Assembly (NCBI RefSeq): GCF_025151995.1
Contig: NZ_CP102290.1
Coordinates: 620,001-684,000 of the forward strand
Length of the DNA: 64,000 bases
Direction: 5' to 3'
From: Ruminococcus gauvreauii
GTDB taxonomy: Bacteria > Bacillota > Clostridia > Lachnospirales > Lachnospiraceae
Shown here piece by piece: positions 45,475 to 54,623 of this stretch; position 1 is the first letter of the stretch, and each line of letters starts with the position of its first letter. The notes beneath the pieces are model-generated. The model saw only the letters and a program-made list of their open reading frames with translations, was not told where the DNA came from and did not search any database. Position numbers and translations under genes: made by a program.

Positions 45475-47106
45475 ATGAACTGGATCGTTCCAGTAACGTT
45501 CGTAGGTTTTACCGCTCTGGTCGCCATCATTTCCTGGTGGAAAACCAGAAACGACAAACTTGACACCGAAGAGGGATACTTCCTTGCCGGCAGAGGTCTG
45601 ATGGGCCCCGTAATCGCAGGTTCCCTGCTGATGACGAACCTGTCCGCAGAACAGCTGGTTGGGATGAACGGACAATCCGTTCGAATCGGGATGAGTCCTA
45701 TGGGCTGGGAGGTTACTTCCGCCATTGCACTTGTCATCCTTGCATTCGTGCTGATGCCAAAATACCTGAAGGTTGGACTAACCACTGTACCACAATTTTT
45801 TGAGGAGAGATATGATGCTACAACAAGAAGACTGGTATCTTTTATCGTCCTCTTTTCTTATGTCATCATCATGCTTCCCAACATCCTGTATGCGGGAGCG
45901 CTGGTATTCGAAAATATTTTCCATGTCTCAGACATTCTGGGCTGCAATCAGTTTGCCGCCATCGCGCTGCTGTGTGTGCTGATTGCAGTGATCGGTTCCA
46001 TCTATTCCATCTGCGGAGGGCTCCACGCTGTCGCACTGTCGGATTCTATCCACGGTATCGGTCTTATCCTGGGCGGTCTGCTGGTTCCTGTTTTCGGGCT
46101 GATCGCACTTGGAAAGGCATCCGGAGGCGGATTTGCAGAAGGGCTTGACATTTTTCTGCATCAGGATCCAACGATGCTGAATGCAATCGATGCACCGAAT
46201 CTGAATGAACCGTACCTTCCGTGGCCGCTGCTGTTCACGGGTCTTCTGATCAATAACCTGTACTACTGGGCGACCAACCAGTCGATTATTCAGAGAACGT
46301 TTGCAGCAAAAAATCTGAAAGAAGCGCAAAAAGGAGCCGTCTTTGCAGGCTTCCTGAAAATCCTGACACCGATCATCATCATCGTTCCCGGTATCATCGC
46401 ATACTATCTGTATGGCGCTTCCGCACTCGGCAACAACGGTGACGATGCCTACCCGATGATCGTGGCCAATGTGATGCCGACGGCCCTGCTTGGATTTTTT
46501 GCTGCCGTTATGTTCGGCGCTATTTTATCATCATATAACTCGGTGCTGAACTCAGCATCGACCATCTACGCGCTGGATGTACATAAACCAATGTTCGCCC
46601 CTGAGGCGGAAGACGCCCGGCTGGTAAAGATCGGACAGAAATTTGGTCTCATCGTTGCGATTTTCTCAGTTATCATCGCACCGTTTATGCTCTATATGGG
46701 CGGTATTACAACATTCGTGAATTCATGCTTTGCGGCATTCAATACACCTTTGTTTGTATGCCTGATCGTCGGCTTCTTTTCAAAGAAAACGCCGGCTTTC
46801 ATGCCTAAGATTGTTATTCCGGTTCATGTGGTGCTGTACTGTGTATTGAATTTTGGACTGCGCCGGGTCATTCCTGCACTGGCAGATATTCATTACCTCT
46901 ATTTTACAGCCGCACTGTTTGTCTTCGACATGATTCTTGTATGCATTATCACAAAAGTGCGTCCCAGAGAAACCAACTATGAACTGCGCGATTCCAAAGC
47001 CGTCGACATGACTCCCTGGAAAAGCGGAAAAGTGGTCGCCGCCATCGTACTGTGCGTCATGGTTGCAGCCTATATCGTATTCTCCCCGCTCGTGTTCGGA
47101 GCATAA
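45475..47106 (+). CDS. Sodium:solute symporter (SSS family, YidK/SglT-like)
   Basis: A 543-residue transporter with about 14 helices. The SSS core reads LLMTNLSAEQLVGMNGQS and GWEVTSAIALVIL, with GGLHAVALSDSIHGIGL and FGAILSSYNSVLNSASTIYALDVH later. These resemble sugar-type SSS carriers such as YidK. It probably imports the sugar-like substrate of the region with Na+. Its gene is divergent from an AraC regulator, has an AGGAGGG site and its own terminator. Confidence 0.9.
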   Translation: MNWIVPVTFVGFTALVAIISWWKTRNDKLDTEEGYFLAGRGLMGPVIAGSLLMTNLSAEQLVGMNGQSVRIGMSPMGWEVTSAIALVILAFVLMPKYLKVGLTTVPQFFEERYDATTRRLVSFIVLFSYVIIMLPNILYAGALVFENIFHVSDILGCNQFAAIALLCVLIAVIGSIYSICGGLHAVALSDSIHGIGLILGGLLVPVFGLIALGKASGGGFAEGLDIFLHQDPTMLNAIDAPNLNEPYLPWPLLFTGLLINNLYYWATNQSIIQRTFAAKNLKEAQKGAVFAGFLKILTPIIIIVPGIIAYYLYGASALGNNGDDAYPMIVANVMPTALLGFFAAVMFGAILSSYNSVLNSASTIYALDVHKPMFAPEAEDARLVKIGQKFGLIVAIFSVIIAPFMLYMGGITTFVNSCFAAFNTPLFVCLIVGFFSKKTPAFMPKIVIPVHVVLYCVLNFGLRRVIPALADIHYLYFTAALFVFDMILVCIITKVRPRETNYELRDSKAVDMTPWKSGKVVAAIVLCVMVAAYIVFSPLVFGA

Positions 47107-47128
47107 ACTCCTTCCCGCGAGCTGGCAG

Positions 47129-47162
47129 AAAGCCGCTGAATAAAATCAGCGGCTTTCTTTTA
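47129..47162 (+). terminator. Terminator of the symporter gene
   Basis: AAAGCCGCTGA pairs with TCAGCGGCTTT, followed by CTTTTA; 22 nt past the stop. Confidence 0.85.
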
Positions 47163-47230
47163 TGTCTTGCTTTTGTATAATTTGCACAATTTTAATCATT
47201 GTTTTTTGTTATATTTGTATAGTGCACGCA

Positions 47231-47259
47231 TAGACATCGTACGGGAAATGCGATAGAAT
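47231..47259 (+). promoter_or_regulatory. Promoter of the 27-residue peptide transcript
   Basis: TAGACA (47231-47236), 17-nt spacer, TAGAAT (47254-47259). Transcription would begin about 20 nt ahead of the small ORF. Confidence 0.5.
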
Positions 47260-47286
47260 ATAGACATACAGAAAGGAGGGTTTCAT

Positions 47287-47370
47287 ATGACAAAGCAGAT
47301 AACGGTATCCCGCATTTTGTATTGCGCAGCCCTTTTATGTACTGGTGTGTTATTGGCATTGTTTTCCTGA
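47287..47370 (+). CDS. Predicted 27-residue hydrophobic peptide
   Basis: A short ORF with an ideal ribosome site (AAGGAGGG, 6 nt ahead of ATG), a promoter upstream and a terminator downstream (47449-47492). The peptide has a short polar start (MTKQITVSR) and one membrane-spanning stretch with two Cys (ILYCAALLCTGVLLALFS). It is not recognised. It could be a small membrane regulator, a type I toxin-like peptide, or a leader. Too short for codon-based proof. Confidence 0.5.
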   Translation: MTKQITVSRILYCAALLCTGVLLALFS

Positions 47371-47448
47371 TGCCGCACACAATATTCTATTAAATCGACA
47401 TTTGACGTTGCGTTTGACGCACTCTTTTATACCTCTCAATAATAATTC

Positions 47449-47492
47449 AAAAAGAAATCCGGCCAGAATCAGTTTCTGACCGGATTTCTTTT
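47449..47492. terminator. Bidirectional terminator between the small peptide and UroD-like copy 3
   Basis: AAAGAAATCCGG-CAGAA pairs with TTCTG-CCGGATTTCTTT (47451-47468 with 47474-47491). T-runs on both strands. Confidence 0.85.
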
Positions 47493-47500
47493 AAGCAAAA

Positions 47501-48763
47501 TTAAAATTGAAATTCTCTGACAGCCTCAAAACATGCTGCAATATTCTCCGCAGGCACATTGCCCATGATATTATGGATCGTGTTAAATACATATCCGCCG
47601 CCTCTGGCCAGTACGTCCAGACGCTCTTTCACCTGTGCTTTCACTTCCTTCGGTGTGCCTGTCGGAAGCAGCCCCTGGGTATCGACTCCTCCTCCCCAGA
47701 AGGTGATGCGGCTTCCGTATTTCTCTTTCAGTTCATGCATATCCATCCCGACTGCACTCAGCTGCACCGGATTGAGGATATCCACTCCCATATCGATGAA
47801 ATCTTCGATGAAGACCTTCATGGCACCGCAGCAGTGGAAATGCGTCTTCCAGTTCGTATGTTCATGTACCCAGTCATTCATCCGTTTATAGTACGGTTTG
47901 TACAGCTCACGGAACGTATCCAGAGACATGATCGGTCCCACCTGTGTTCCGAAATCTGTCCCGCTGATGTTGATGGCATCGATATTGTCGCCGACTGCCT
48001 GATGGTAGATCTCCAGGCTCTTCAGTGCATTCTCTGTCTGCATCTCGAATACCGCATGAATATACTCCGGATACAAAAGCTGTGCCATACACCAGTCCTG
48101 ATAGGTACGGATTCCCTTCGGCTCCAGCACGTGACCGCCCGGAATTCCCGAAGGATCCCCGATGCCGCCCATCCCAAAGCATCCAAAGATCGCCTTGTCC
48201 GTCGTATCGCGGAGCAGCTTTGCATTTTCCGCATACCAGTCGGCGTCCTTGTCACTGATCGGGTTAAAGTCGTCTTTGAAGTCCTCTGCCGGTGTGAGAT
48301 TGTCTTCATCAAACCCCGGTGAACGGTTGATCGCATCAAAGAAATAACCGCCCTCCGGCATCACGTAGCTCGGTGCGTAATTCTCATTTCCCTGCGGACG
48401 AAGATAACTTTTTCCTGACGCATCAATCTCATATTTATGTTTTGCTGATATTTTTACCGGTGTGCCATCCGGCATCGTGAAGTCCTGCATCGGCCCGTGA
48501 AGCGGGACCCCAACGCAGTCATTTGCCGCATTCAGACCGATCACATCGATATCCATCCGGTCAACGATATCCGCGTCCATCGCCCCGATCATCTGAGATG
48601 TCTCATAGATCTGGATCGGTTTTTCCTCCAGTCCGTAATATTTGCGAAGACGATAAAGCGCACATGCACTGATCCCCGAATTGTAAGTGGATCCCAGGTC
48701 AATCGGTACCTTGTCCGGCTGTTTATGGTTTAATGATGCTAATACCCGTTCTCTCGAGTTCAT
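47501..48763 (-). CDS. UroD/MtaA-superfamily protein, copy 3 (putative methyltransferase)
   Basis: A 420-residue protein of the MtaA/MtbA-like branch: N-terminal MNSRERVLASLNHKQPDKVPIDLG, GTDFGTQVGP and FWGGGVDTQGLLPTGTP. The zinc motif HxC is H310-C-C312, and where MtaA has a C-terminal zinc Cys this protein appears to have His (H397, in FNTIHNI). In known relatives the zinc activates a thiol for methyl transfer from a corrinoid protein. No corrinoid protein is in the window, so the acceptor is unknown. ATG at 48763 follows AAGGGG. Divergent from AraC at 48934. Confidence 0.78.
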   Translation of the reverse strand: MNSRERVLASLNHKQPDKVPIDLGSTYNSGISACALYRLRKYYGLEEKPIQIYETSQMIGAMDADIVDRMDIDVIGLNAANDCVGVPLHGPMQDFTMPDGTPVKISAKHKYEIDASGKSYLRPQGNENYAPSYVMPEGGYFFDAINRSPGFDEDNLTPAEDFKDDFNPISDKDADWYAENAKLLRDTTDKAIFGCFGMGGIGDPSGIPGGHVLEPKGIRTYQDWCMAQLLYPEYIHAVFEMQTENALKSLEIYHQAVGDNIDAINISGTDFGTQVGPIMSLDTFRELYKPYYKRMNDWVHEHTNWKTHFHCCGAMKVFIEDFIDMGVDILNPVQLSAVGMDMHELKEKYGSRITFWGGGVDTQGLLPTGTPKEVKAQVKERLDVLARGGGYVFNTIHNIMGNVPAENIAACFEAVREFQF

Positions 48764-48933
48764 AGTGATTTCCCCTTTCAAATTTCAAAATATGTAACTT
48801 TTTCTTCTGTTGATACTACGATTTTAGCACCCCTGGTATGTTGAATCATCCGTCTTTCTTGATAAAAAATAGTGTAATCTTGGCTTTTACATATTTCTGA
48901 AATATAGTATAATCGTAACAGGAGGTGAGCCCT

Positions 48934-49785
48934 ATGCAGCACAACGAAAAAGGCGTGATCGGAAATTCCGTCATGTGTTTTCATACACCCAGCACAACAG
49001 CCATCGATTACTTATTTTATTATAACTATTCCGGGCTGTTTTACTGCAATTCTACGTACCGGATCCAGCGGGCAATGAACGAATTTTATGAGCCTTATCT
49101 GTTCATCTTTGTCAACAAAGGCTGCATGCACCTGGACTATCTGGGGAAGAATTATTCCGCATACGGTAATGAGTGCCTTTTGTTTGATTGCCGTCAGGCG
49201 CACTGTTATTACGCAGACGACAATACTATCTTTCAGTTTGTTCATTTCGGGGGAAATATCAGCGACTATTATGTGCAGAAACTATGTGAAAATCAGCAGC
49301 ATGTTTTTAAACCGCTGAATCCACAGGCAATATCCGCCTGTTTTTCGAGAATACTGGAATTTACAGAAGAAAACATTCCGAACGAACATCTGATTTCCAG
49401 TGACATACATCAGCTTCTCAGTCTGATGATGAGCAGCCGTGAGACTTTTTCTTCCCTCAATGCCAAGCGTATTGCCTCAGCAGTTCATTTTATGGAAGAA
49501 CATCTGCATCAGGATATCACCCTCACTGACCTGAGCGATCAGGCCGGTTTGAACTCCTACTATTTCAGTAAGCTGTTTAAACAATATACAGATTCCTCTC
49601 CCTATGACTATCTGCTGAACCTGAGGATCTCCCATGCGAAGATGCTCCTGATGACTGCTTTTGACTCCGTAGCATCTATATCAGAACAATGCGGTTTTAA
49701 CAGCCCCGCCCATTTTATCAAGATTTTCAAAAAGAAAGTGGGCAGCACGCCCCTGCAGTACCGCAAAACACATGCCAGCATCTAA
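48934..49785 (+). CDS. AraC family transcriptional regulator
   Basis: A 283-residue AraC protein: sensor domain (YLFIFVNKGCMHLDYLGK; LLFDCRQAHCYYA) and HTHs (TLTDLSDQAGLNSYYFSKLFKQYT; SVASISEQCGFNSPAHFIKIFKKKVG). ATG at 48934 is chosen because AGGAGG lies about 9 nt upstream. It is divergent from UroD-like copy 3, its likely target. Confidence 0.92.
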   Translation: MQHNEKGVIGNSVMCFHTPSTTAIDYLFYYNYSGLFYCNSTYRIQRAMNEFYEPYLFIFVNKGCMHLDYLGKNYSAYGNECLLFDCRQAHCYYADDNTIFQFVHFGGNISDYYVQKLCENQQHVFKPLNPQAISACFSRILEFTEENIPNEHLISSDIHQLLSLMMSSRETFSSLNAKRIASAVHFMEEHLHQDITLTDLSDQAGLNSYYFSKLFKQYTDSSPYDYLLNLRISHAKMLLMTAFDSVASISEQCGFNSPAHFIKIFKKKVGSTPLQYRKTHASI

Positions 49786-49814
49786 ATACACCGGACGGCG
49801 TTTCCCGCAACATG

Positions 49815-49857
49815 AAAAGGCCCGGAGCCAGCTATTCATAATACTGCGCTCCGGGCC
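49815..49857 (-). terminator. Terminator of hsp20
   Basis: GGCCCGGAGC pairs with GCTCCGGGCC (49819-49828 with 49848-49857). On the minus strand TTTTC follows. It also lies just past the converging AraC gene. Confidence 0.7.
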
Positions 49858-49892
49858 ACACCCTGTTTATATATCTATATGAAGAGGGGTCT

Positions 49893-50369
49893 CTATCCCT
49901 CGATGGCGATATACTTCTTTTCTTCAGCACGCGGCCCTTTCTCTTCAGCCTTAGGGATACACAGTTTCAATACACCGCTCTCATACTTCGCACGGATATC
50001 CTCCTGCTTCACATCTACCCCGACGTAGAAAGATCTGCTCATACTGCCTGCATAACGTTCCCTGCGGACAAATTTTCCGTTTTTCTTTTCTTTCTCGTCC
50101 CTGTCAATCCCCTTCGCCGCACTGATTACCAGATATCCGTCTTTCAGTTCCAGAGAAAGGTCCTCTTTCCTGAACCCTGGAAGATCAATATCCACTTCGT
50201 AATGGTCATCGTGTTCCCGTACATCTGTCTTCATCAAATTTGCTGCATGTCTGCCGTACAGTTTTTTCTGTGCTTTCTGCATTGCCTTATCATCAAATAC
50301 AGAAAAATCAAAAAAGTCATCGAAGAAATCGTCAAATAAACTTTCTGCAAAAATATCAGGTGTCATCAT
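49893..50369 (-). CDS. Hsp20/alpha-crystallin family small heat shock protein
   Basis: A 158-residue small heat-shock protein: alpha-crystallin domain from about residue 50 (DVREHDDHYEVDIDLPGFRKEDLSLELKDGYLVISA...) with the C-terminal GVLKLCIPKAEE motif. It holds unfolded proteins until refolding. It stands alone with its own promoter and terminator; no HrcA/CIRCE element was seen, but a palindrome sits inside the promoter spacer. Confidence 0.93.
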   Translation of the reverse strand: MMTPDIFAESLFDDFFDDFFDFSVFDDKAMQKAQKKLYGRHAANLMKTDVREHDDHYEVDIDLPGFRKEDLSLELKDGYLVISAAKGIDRDEKEKKNGKFVRRERYAGSMSRSFYVGVDVKQEDIRAKYESGVLKLCIPKAEEKGPRAEEKKYIAIEG

Positions 50370-50456
50370 AAGTCATCGCTCCTTTTCCTATTAAAAACAA
50401 TTGGTTAACCGGACTGGGGATGTTTCCTTTCTTTCGTCCTCCTTTGTTCTATTTGT

Positions 50457-50485
50457 GTTATAACACACAATTAATTGTTCGTCAA
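50457..50485 (-). promoter_or_regulatory. hsp20 promoter with palindromic spacer
   Basis: Minus-strand TTGACG (50480-50485), 17-nt spacer, TATAAC (50457-50462). A perfect 12-bp palindrome ACAATTAATTGT (50467-50478) fills the spacer and could be an operator. The rest of the gap up to 50674 holds only a hairpin at 50577-50616. Confidence 0.55.
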
Positions 50486-50576
50486 CAGGAAATAACCCAT
50501 TTTTTGTGTTTTTTCTGTGACTTTTCGCAGTCCTTCGGACTCTCAAAGTTTCATGATAAACGAGCGCCGGCTGAAT

Positions 50577-50616
50577 ATAGAAAAGGAACGCCTGATTGTC
50601 AGCGTCCCCTTTCTAT
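50577..50616 (-). terminator. Hairpin downstream of the SGNH hydrolase gene
   Basis: ATAGAAAAGGAACGC pairs nearly perfectly with GCGTCCCCTTTCTAT. It lies 58 nt past the stop at 50675, which makes it a probable terminator without an extra T-run. Confidence 0.5.
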
Positions 50617-50674
50617 GAATTATTCAACATTTGCCGAGTGCTAAACCTACATTATCGGTAAATGCCATCCGCAA

Positions 50675-51313
50675 TTATTCCCTCAGCATTTCATGCAGTC
50701 TGGCTTCCAGTGCATCTGCGAGCGCCCTGTGCCCCTCCCTGTCCAGATGTACCCCATCCTCTTTACACGGTCCGGTAACCTCCATGGCATTCAGGTACTC
50801 ACATCCACAGGCTTCTGCAACTTTCCGGTAGGTTTCGGGAAGCTGCTTCGACACCTCCACAGACCCCTCATCGAAATATCCTTCCATCGTATCACCCACG
50901 TAGTCGGCGGTAACCCCCGGCGGGCAGACGATCAGAATCTTCGGAGCGTCCACGCCTCCCCAGAACTGTGGTGCCTGGACTAATTGAATATTCATCTCCA
51001 GTGCCTTGGCAATCTCAATCGCAGAGTTTCGGAATTTCCGTTTCACATCGTTGGTTCCCAGCATGATCACAAAAATATCAATGGGATCATGTGTACACAG
51101 AAGCATCGGCAGCGCCTGATGACCATTTCTTCCCGGCTCAATAGCATCGTCCAGGGCATTTGTCCGGCCCTTCAGTCCCTCCTCTATGACACGGCACTCC
51201 GGAAAACGCTGACTGATGAGCCCTGTAAAACGAACATCCGGCGGAAATCTCCTCGTCGAAACCGCATCATATCCCCACGTAAGGGAATCACCAAAAAACA
51301 TGATTGTTTTCAT
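50675..51313 (-). CDS. SGNH/GDSL hydrolase, arylesterase-like
   Basis: A 212-residue SGNH esterase: block I FFGDSLTWGY with S10, block III GTNDVKRKF, and block V DGVHLDREGH with catalytic Asp and His. The GDSLTWG form recalls the arylesterase/acyltransferase MsAcT of mycobacteria. It lacks a signal peptide, so it is cytoplasmic and probably deacetylates an imported ester. It stands alone on the minus strand. Confidence 0.9.
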   Translation of the reverse strand: MKTIMFFGDSLTWGYDAVSTRRFPPDVRFTGLISQRFPECRVIEEGLKGRTNALDDAIEPGRNGHQALPMLLCTHDPIDIFVIMLGTNDVKRKFRNSAIEIAKALEMNIQLVQAPQFWGGVDAPKILIVCPPGVTADYVGDTMEGYFDEGSVEVSKQLPETYRKVAEACGCEYLNAMEVTGPCKEDGVHLDREGHRALADALEARLHEMLRE

Positions 51314-51477
51314 CTGTTAATCCTCCCAATTCTGTCATTTTTCTATTATTATACACCCAGATACTTAACGTTTCAAACTAATATAAGGCACCTCTGTTCT
51401 GCTACAGAATGAGTTATTATTTGCCTGACGAGGAGATAAAATGTGGATCAAAGCAAAATTCCGCATGCCGAAAAGAA

Positions 51478-51506
51478 ATGACGATATTGAAGCAGTATGA
51501 TATAAT
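51478..51506 (+). promoter_or_regulatory. Possible promoter of the ABC exporter
   Basis: ATGACG (51478-51483), 17-nt spacer, perfect TATAAT (51501-51506), ~105 nt ahead of the gene. The gap otherwise holds only a 19-codon ORF that I do not accept as a gene. Confidence 0.45.
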
Positions 51507-51610
51507 ATACCCGAAGACAAACTGAAGTTATGGCTGTGTTATTTATATTCGGCTTAAGAAAACAAATTAAGAATGAATGATATTGAAGCTAATGATCGAG
51601 GTATCCTAAT

Positions 51611-53359
51611 ATGAAACAAACATTAAAAAAATTATATGATTTGCTGGATTTCAGGCAAAAATTAAACTTTGTTTTTATATTGATTATTATGATTCTTTCT
51701 GCAGGTCTTGCACAAATTACTCCCAAAGCAATCGGCTGGCTTACAGACGATATTTTTTTGCAAGAACAGATTAGTTTTGATAAGATTGTGCCTATTTTAC
51801 TGATTATTTTAGTCGCTAATATTATAAATCAACTCATCATCATATTACGCAGGATTATGGTTGAAGATACCGCTACCCAAACAGAGAAAAAAGCACGCGG
51901 CATTGTCATTTCATCATTATTAAAGGCAAGTCTTAAATACTTCAAAAATAATATGACTGGTAATATTCATGGAAGATTAAACCGTTGTCTGGAGGGTACA
52001 GTCAAATTAGAGAAACTTATTTTCATGGATTTTGCCCCGGCGATTTTTAACAGTATTGCGGCAATCATTGTTATTTTTGTTACCTTGCCCGTCTATCTGA
52101 CGTTGCTTACTTTGCTTGTAATCCCGATCGGAATTGCAATCGTTTTTAGACAAATCAGCACACAAAAAGGAATTCGCATTGAATTATTGGAAACGAAGGC
52201 ATCTATGGACGGCTCTATCGTTGAGCTGTTGAATGGTATTGAAGTAATAAGAATGAGTGACAGTAATGCGATTGAAGAAAGACGCTTTGATGATAAATCT
52301 GAATTTTTAAGAAATAAAGAAATGAAACATCATCTTCAAATGGCAAAATATGATAGCTTCAAATTTTTTAATGAAATATTTTTCACAGTGCTGATGATTG
52401 GTGTTTCTTCTTATTTGGCGACCCGGCAAATAATAAGCGTTGGTTCGATTTTAACTTCTTATTTATGTTTTTCACAACTGATTAAACCGCTGGAAGAACT
52501 ACACAGGATATTAGATGAGTTATCGGAAAGTTTAATTTTGGCAGAAGATTTTTTTAAAATGACTGAAATACCAAATGATTTTTCTTATTCGCTCCCCAAA
52601 AACAACGAAATAAAAGAAAGTATTTTTACATCACATATGATCGACATAGGTGATCTAAACTTTTCTTATAATGAAGAAGCAGTGCTTACAGATATAAATC
52701 TTTCCGTTGATAAAGGTTGTTTTTTAGGGATTGCGGGTCCTAGCGGCTGTGGTAAATCATCGCTGATAAAGACAATTTGTAAGCTTGAAAAAGCAAGTGG
52801 AAAAATATATATTGACGGAAAGGACATTGATGGTTTATCAAGAAAGGAAATCACAGATATCATAGCACTGGTTCCTCAAAATCCTTTTTTGATTGCAGGA
52901 ACATTATATGAAAATATTTGTTATGGACTGGAGGATGAACCAACATTAGCGGAAATCAATGAGGCGATTAAAAAGGCAAATCTTTATGATTTTATAAATT
53001 CTTTGCCGGACAAGCTTTATACTATGATTGCAGAACACGGGAATAATTTATCTGGGGGGCAAAAACAAAGGATTGCGATTGCCCGTATCTTTCTAAGAAA
53101 ACCTAAAATACTGGTTTTAGATGAAGCGACATCTGCATTGGACAATACATCAGAAAAACTGATACAAAATGAAATAGAAAAGCTAAAAGAAGAAAATCAA
53201 ATGACAATCATATCTATTGCCCATAGGCTTACTACGCTTAAAAACTGTGATAATATCATTGTTGTGGATCATGGGAGAATCGTTCAATCTGGCAGATATG
53301 ATAGGCTGCTCGAAGCTGATGGTATATTCAGTGATATGTATTATGGTAGATTGAAGTAA
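51611..53359 (+). CDS. ABC transporter, fused permease and ATP-binding protein (exporter type)
   Basis: A 582-residue half-transporter: six helices over residues ~20-300, then an ATPase with Walker A GPSGCGKSS, Q-loop ALVPQNPF, signature NLSGGQKQRIAIARIFL, Walker B ILVLDEATSALD and H-loop SIAHRLT. It most likely works as a homodimer exporting lipids, peptides or drugs. The gene is clearly more AT-rich than the flanks, a sign of recent acquisition. GAGGT precedes the ATG. Confidence 0.92.
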   Translation: MKQTLKKLYDLLDFRQKLNFVFILIIMILSAGLAQITPKAIGWLTDDIFLQEQISFDKIVPILLIILVANIINQLIIILRRIMVEDTATQTEKKARGIVISSLLKASLKYFKNNMTGNIHGRLNRCLEGTVKLEKLIFMDFAPAIFNSIAAIIVIFVTLPVYLTLLTLLVIPIGIAIVFRQISTQKGIRIELLETKASMDGSIVELLNGIEVIRMSDSNAIEERRFDDKSEFLRNKEMKHHLQMAKYDSFKFFNEIFFTVLMIGVSSYLATRQIISVGSILTSYLCFSQLIKPLEELHRILDELSESLILAEDFFKMTEIPNDFSYSLPKNNEIKESIFTSHMIDIGDLNFSYNEEAVLTDINLSVDKGCFLGIAGPSGCGKSSLIKTICKLEKASGKIYIDGKDIDGLSRKEITDIIALVPQNPFLIAGTLYENICYGLEDEPTLAEINEAIKKANLYDFINSLPDKLYTMIAEHGNNLSGGQKQRIAIARIFLRKPKILVLDEATSALDNTSEKLIQNEIEKLKEENQMTIISIAHRLTTLKNCDNIIVVDHGRIVQSGRYDRLLEADGIFSDMYYGRLK

Positions 53360-53363
53360 TTAC

Positions 53364-53404
53364 ATGATGCCAGGGTCAAAAGACCCTTTTGACCTCAGCA
53401 TCAT
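53364..53404 (+). terminator. Terminator of the ABC exporter
   Basis: ATGATGC...GCATCAT enclosing GGTCAAAAG/CTTTTGACC, 5 nt past the stop. A second weaker hairpin (53411-53443, CAGAATC/GATTCTG) may serve the converging substrate-binding gene. Confidence 0.75.
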
Positions 53405-53511
53405 TACATACAGAATCTGGATCTTGAAAAATCCCGGATTCTGTGGGGATGGTCTTCCCTGCTTATCAGGGTTAAAAATCGGTATTAACCAACACCCCCT
53501 TTCTTATCAGA

Positions 53512-54582
53512 CTACTGTGCGGCAACGATCTCGTCGAAGTTTTCGGCCGTCATATCCTCCAGCTCAATATTTGTCCTCTCATCAATTTCTTCACCTTTGT
53601 ACACACGCTCTGCGATTTCGCCGCACAGTGTACCGATGCTTGGCCAGCTCACAAAGATTGCGTAATCCTCATCGCCGTCCGGTATCGGGTATCCATCCTC
53701 CGCCCCAAGATGTACGACTCCTACTGATGTGACCTGCTCATTCATCCTGGCGGCTTTAAGTGCCTCAATTGCACCGGCAATCATTGTGCTGTTTGCCGAG
53801 ACGATGCAATCGATTTTCTCACCGTGTGTCTGGATCCAGTCTTCTGTCACCTGCATCGCAGTCGCTGCATCAAAATCTCCCGACTGCGAAGAGAGAACGG
53901 TAAGGTCATCACGGGATTCGATCCCCTGCATAAAGCCTTCCTCACGCTGGATGGATGCCTCACGCCCCGGTGTCCCCTGAAGATAACAGATATTTGCATT
54001 CTCAGGAAGATTTTCTGCGCACCATTCTCCCTGTCTTTTGCCCAGTTCTATTTCATCAAATCCGACGAATTTCCACTCGCCGCCTGACGCCTCAGTACCT
54101 ACCATAAATACAGGAATCCCCTCGTCATTGCAGGCTTTTACTGAAGTCGTATTTCCCTCTGTGTCGACTCCGATGATAAACATCATGTCGACGCCTTTGC
54201 TGAGCAGCGTTTCAACATTCGTGGTCTGTTTCTCAATGTCTTTCGCAGAATCAGCGGTCAATGCCTCCACCTTATCCGCTCCGACAGCTTTTGCGAATTC
54301 ATCACTCTCAACATATTCCACAAACTTCTGCATTGCCGGATAACAGGCGGTATCGCCGTTATCAATGTTTACAAAACCGACACGGTAAACATATTCTCCG
54401 CCTTTCCCCGATGCACCTTCTGACGCTTCTCCGGAATTGGCACTGCTTTCTTCCTTTGCTTCACTGCCGTCACCTCCGGAACTGCTTTCGCCGGAGTTAT
54501 TTCCGCATCCTGCCAGTGTTCCGATACAAAGCATAGAAACTGTAACCATCGCCAGCAAACGTTTTGCCATCTTTCTTTTCAT
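53512..54582 (-). CDS. Sugar-type ABC substrate-binding lipoprotein (orphan)
   Basis: A 356-residue periplasmic-binding-protein-like lipoprotein (Peripla_BP_4 fold): signal peptide with lipobox LAGC (Cys ~26), a Ser/Gly-rich linker, then YRVGFVNIDNGDTACYPAMQKFVEYV... and MFIIGVDTEGN. It looks ribose/galactose-binding-like. No ATPase or permease gene is adjacent, so the partner is elsewhere, or it is a sensor component. It lies 41 nt after UroD-like copy 4 on the same transcript. ATG at 54582 fits CAGGAGGT. Confidence 0.87.
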   Translation of the reverse strand: MKRKMAKRLLAMVTVSMLCIGTLAGCGNNSGESSSGGDGSEAKEESSANSGEASEGASGKGGEYVYRVGFVNIDNGDTACYPAMQKFVEYVESDEFAKAVGADKVEALTADSAKDIEKQTTNVETLLSKGVDMMFIIGVDTEGNTTSVKACNDEGIPVFMVGTEASGGEWKFVGFDEIELGKRQGEWCAENLPENANICYLQGTPGREASIQREEGFMQGIESRDDLTVLSSQSGDFDAATAMQVTEDWIQTHGEKIDCIVSANSTMIAGAIEALKAARMNEQVTSVGVVHLGAEDGYPIPDGDEDYAIFVSWPSIGTLCGEIAERVYKGEEIDERTNIELEDMTAENFDEIVAAQ

Positions 54583-54623
54583 CTTAATCATACCTCCTGT
54601 TTTTCAATAAGTATCATTCCATT

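Noticed and set aside
51441..51500. A 19-codon ORF with a good ribosome site and a further in-frame open stretch after its TGA (to 51557)
   Set aside because: Too short, overlaps the -35/-10 of the ABC exporter promoter, and no recognisable family; it could be a remnant but cannot be supported.
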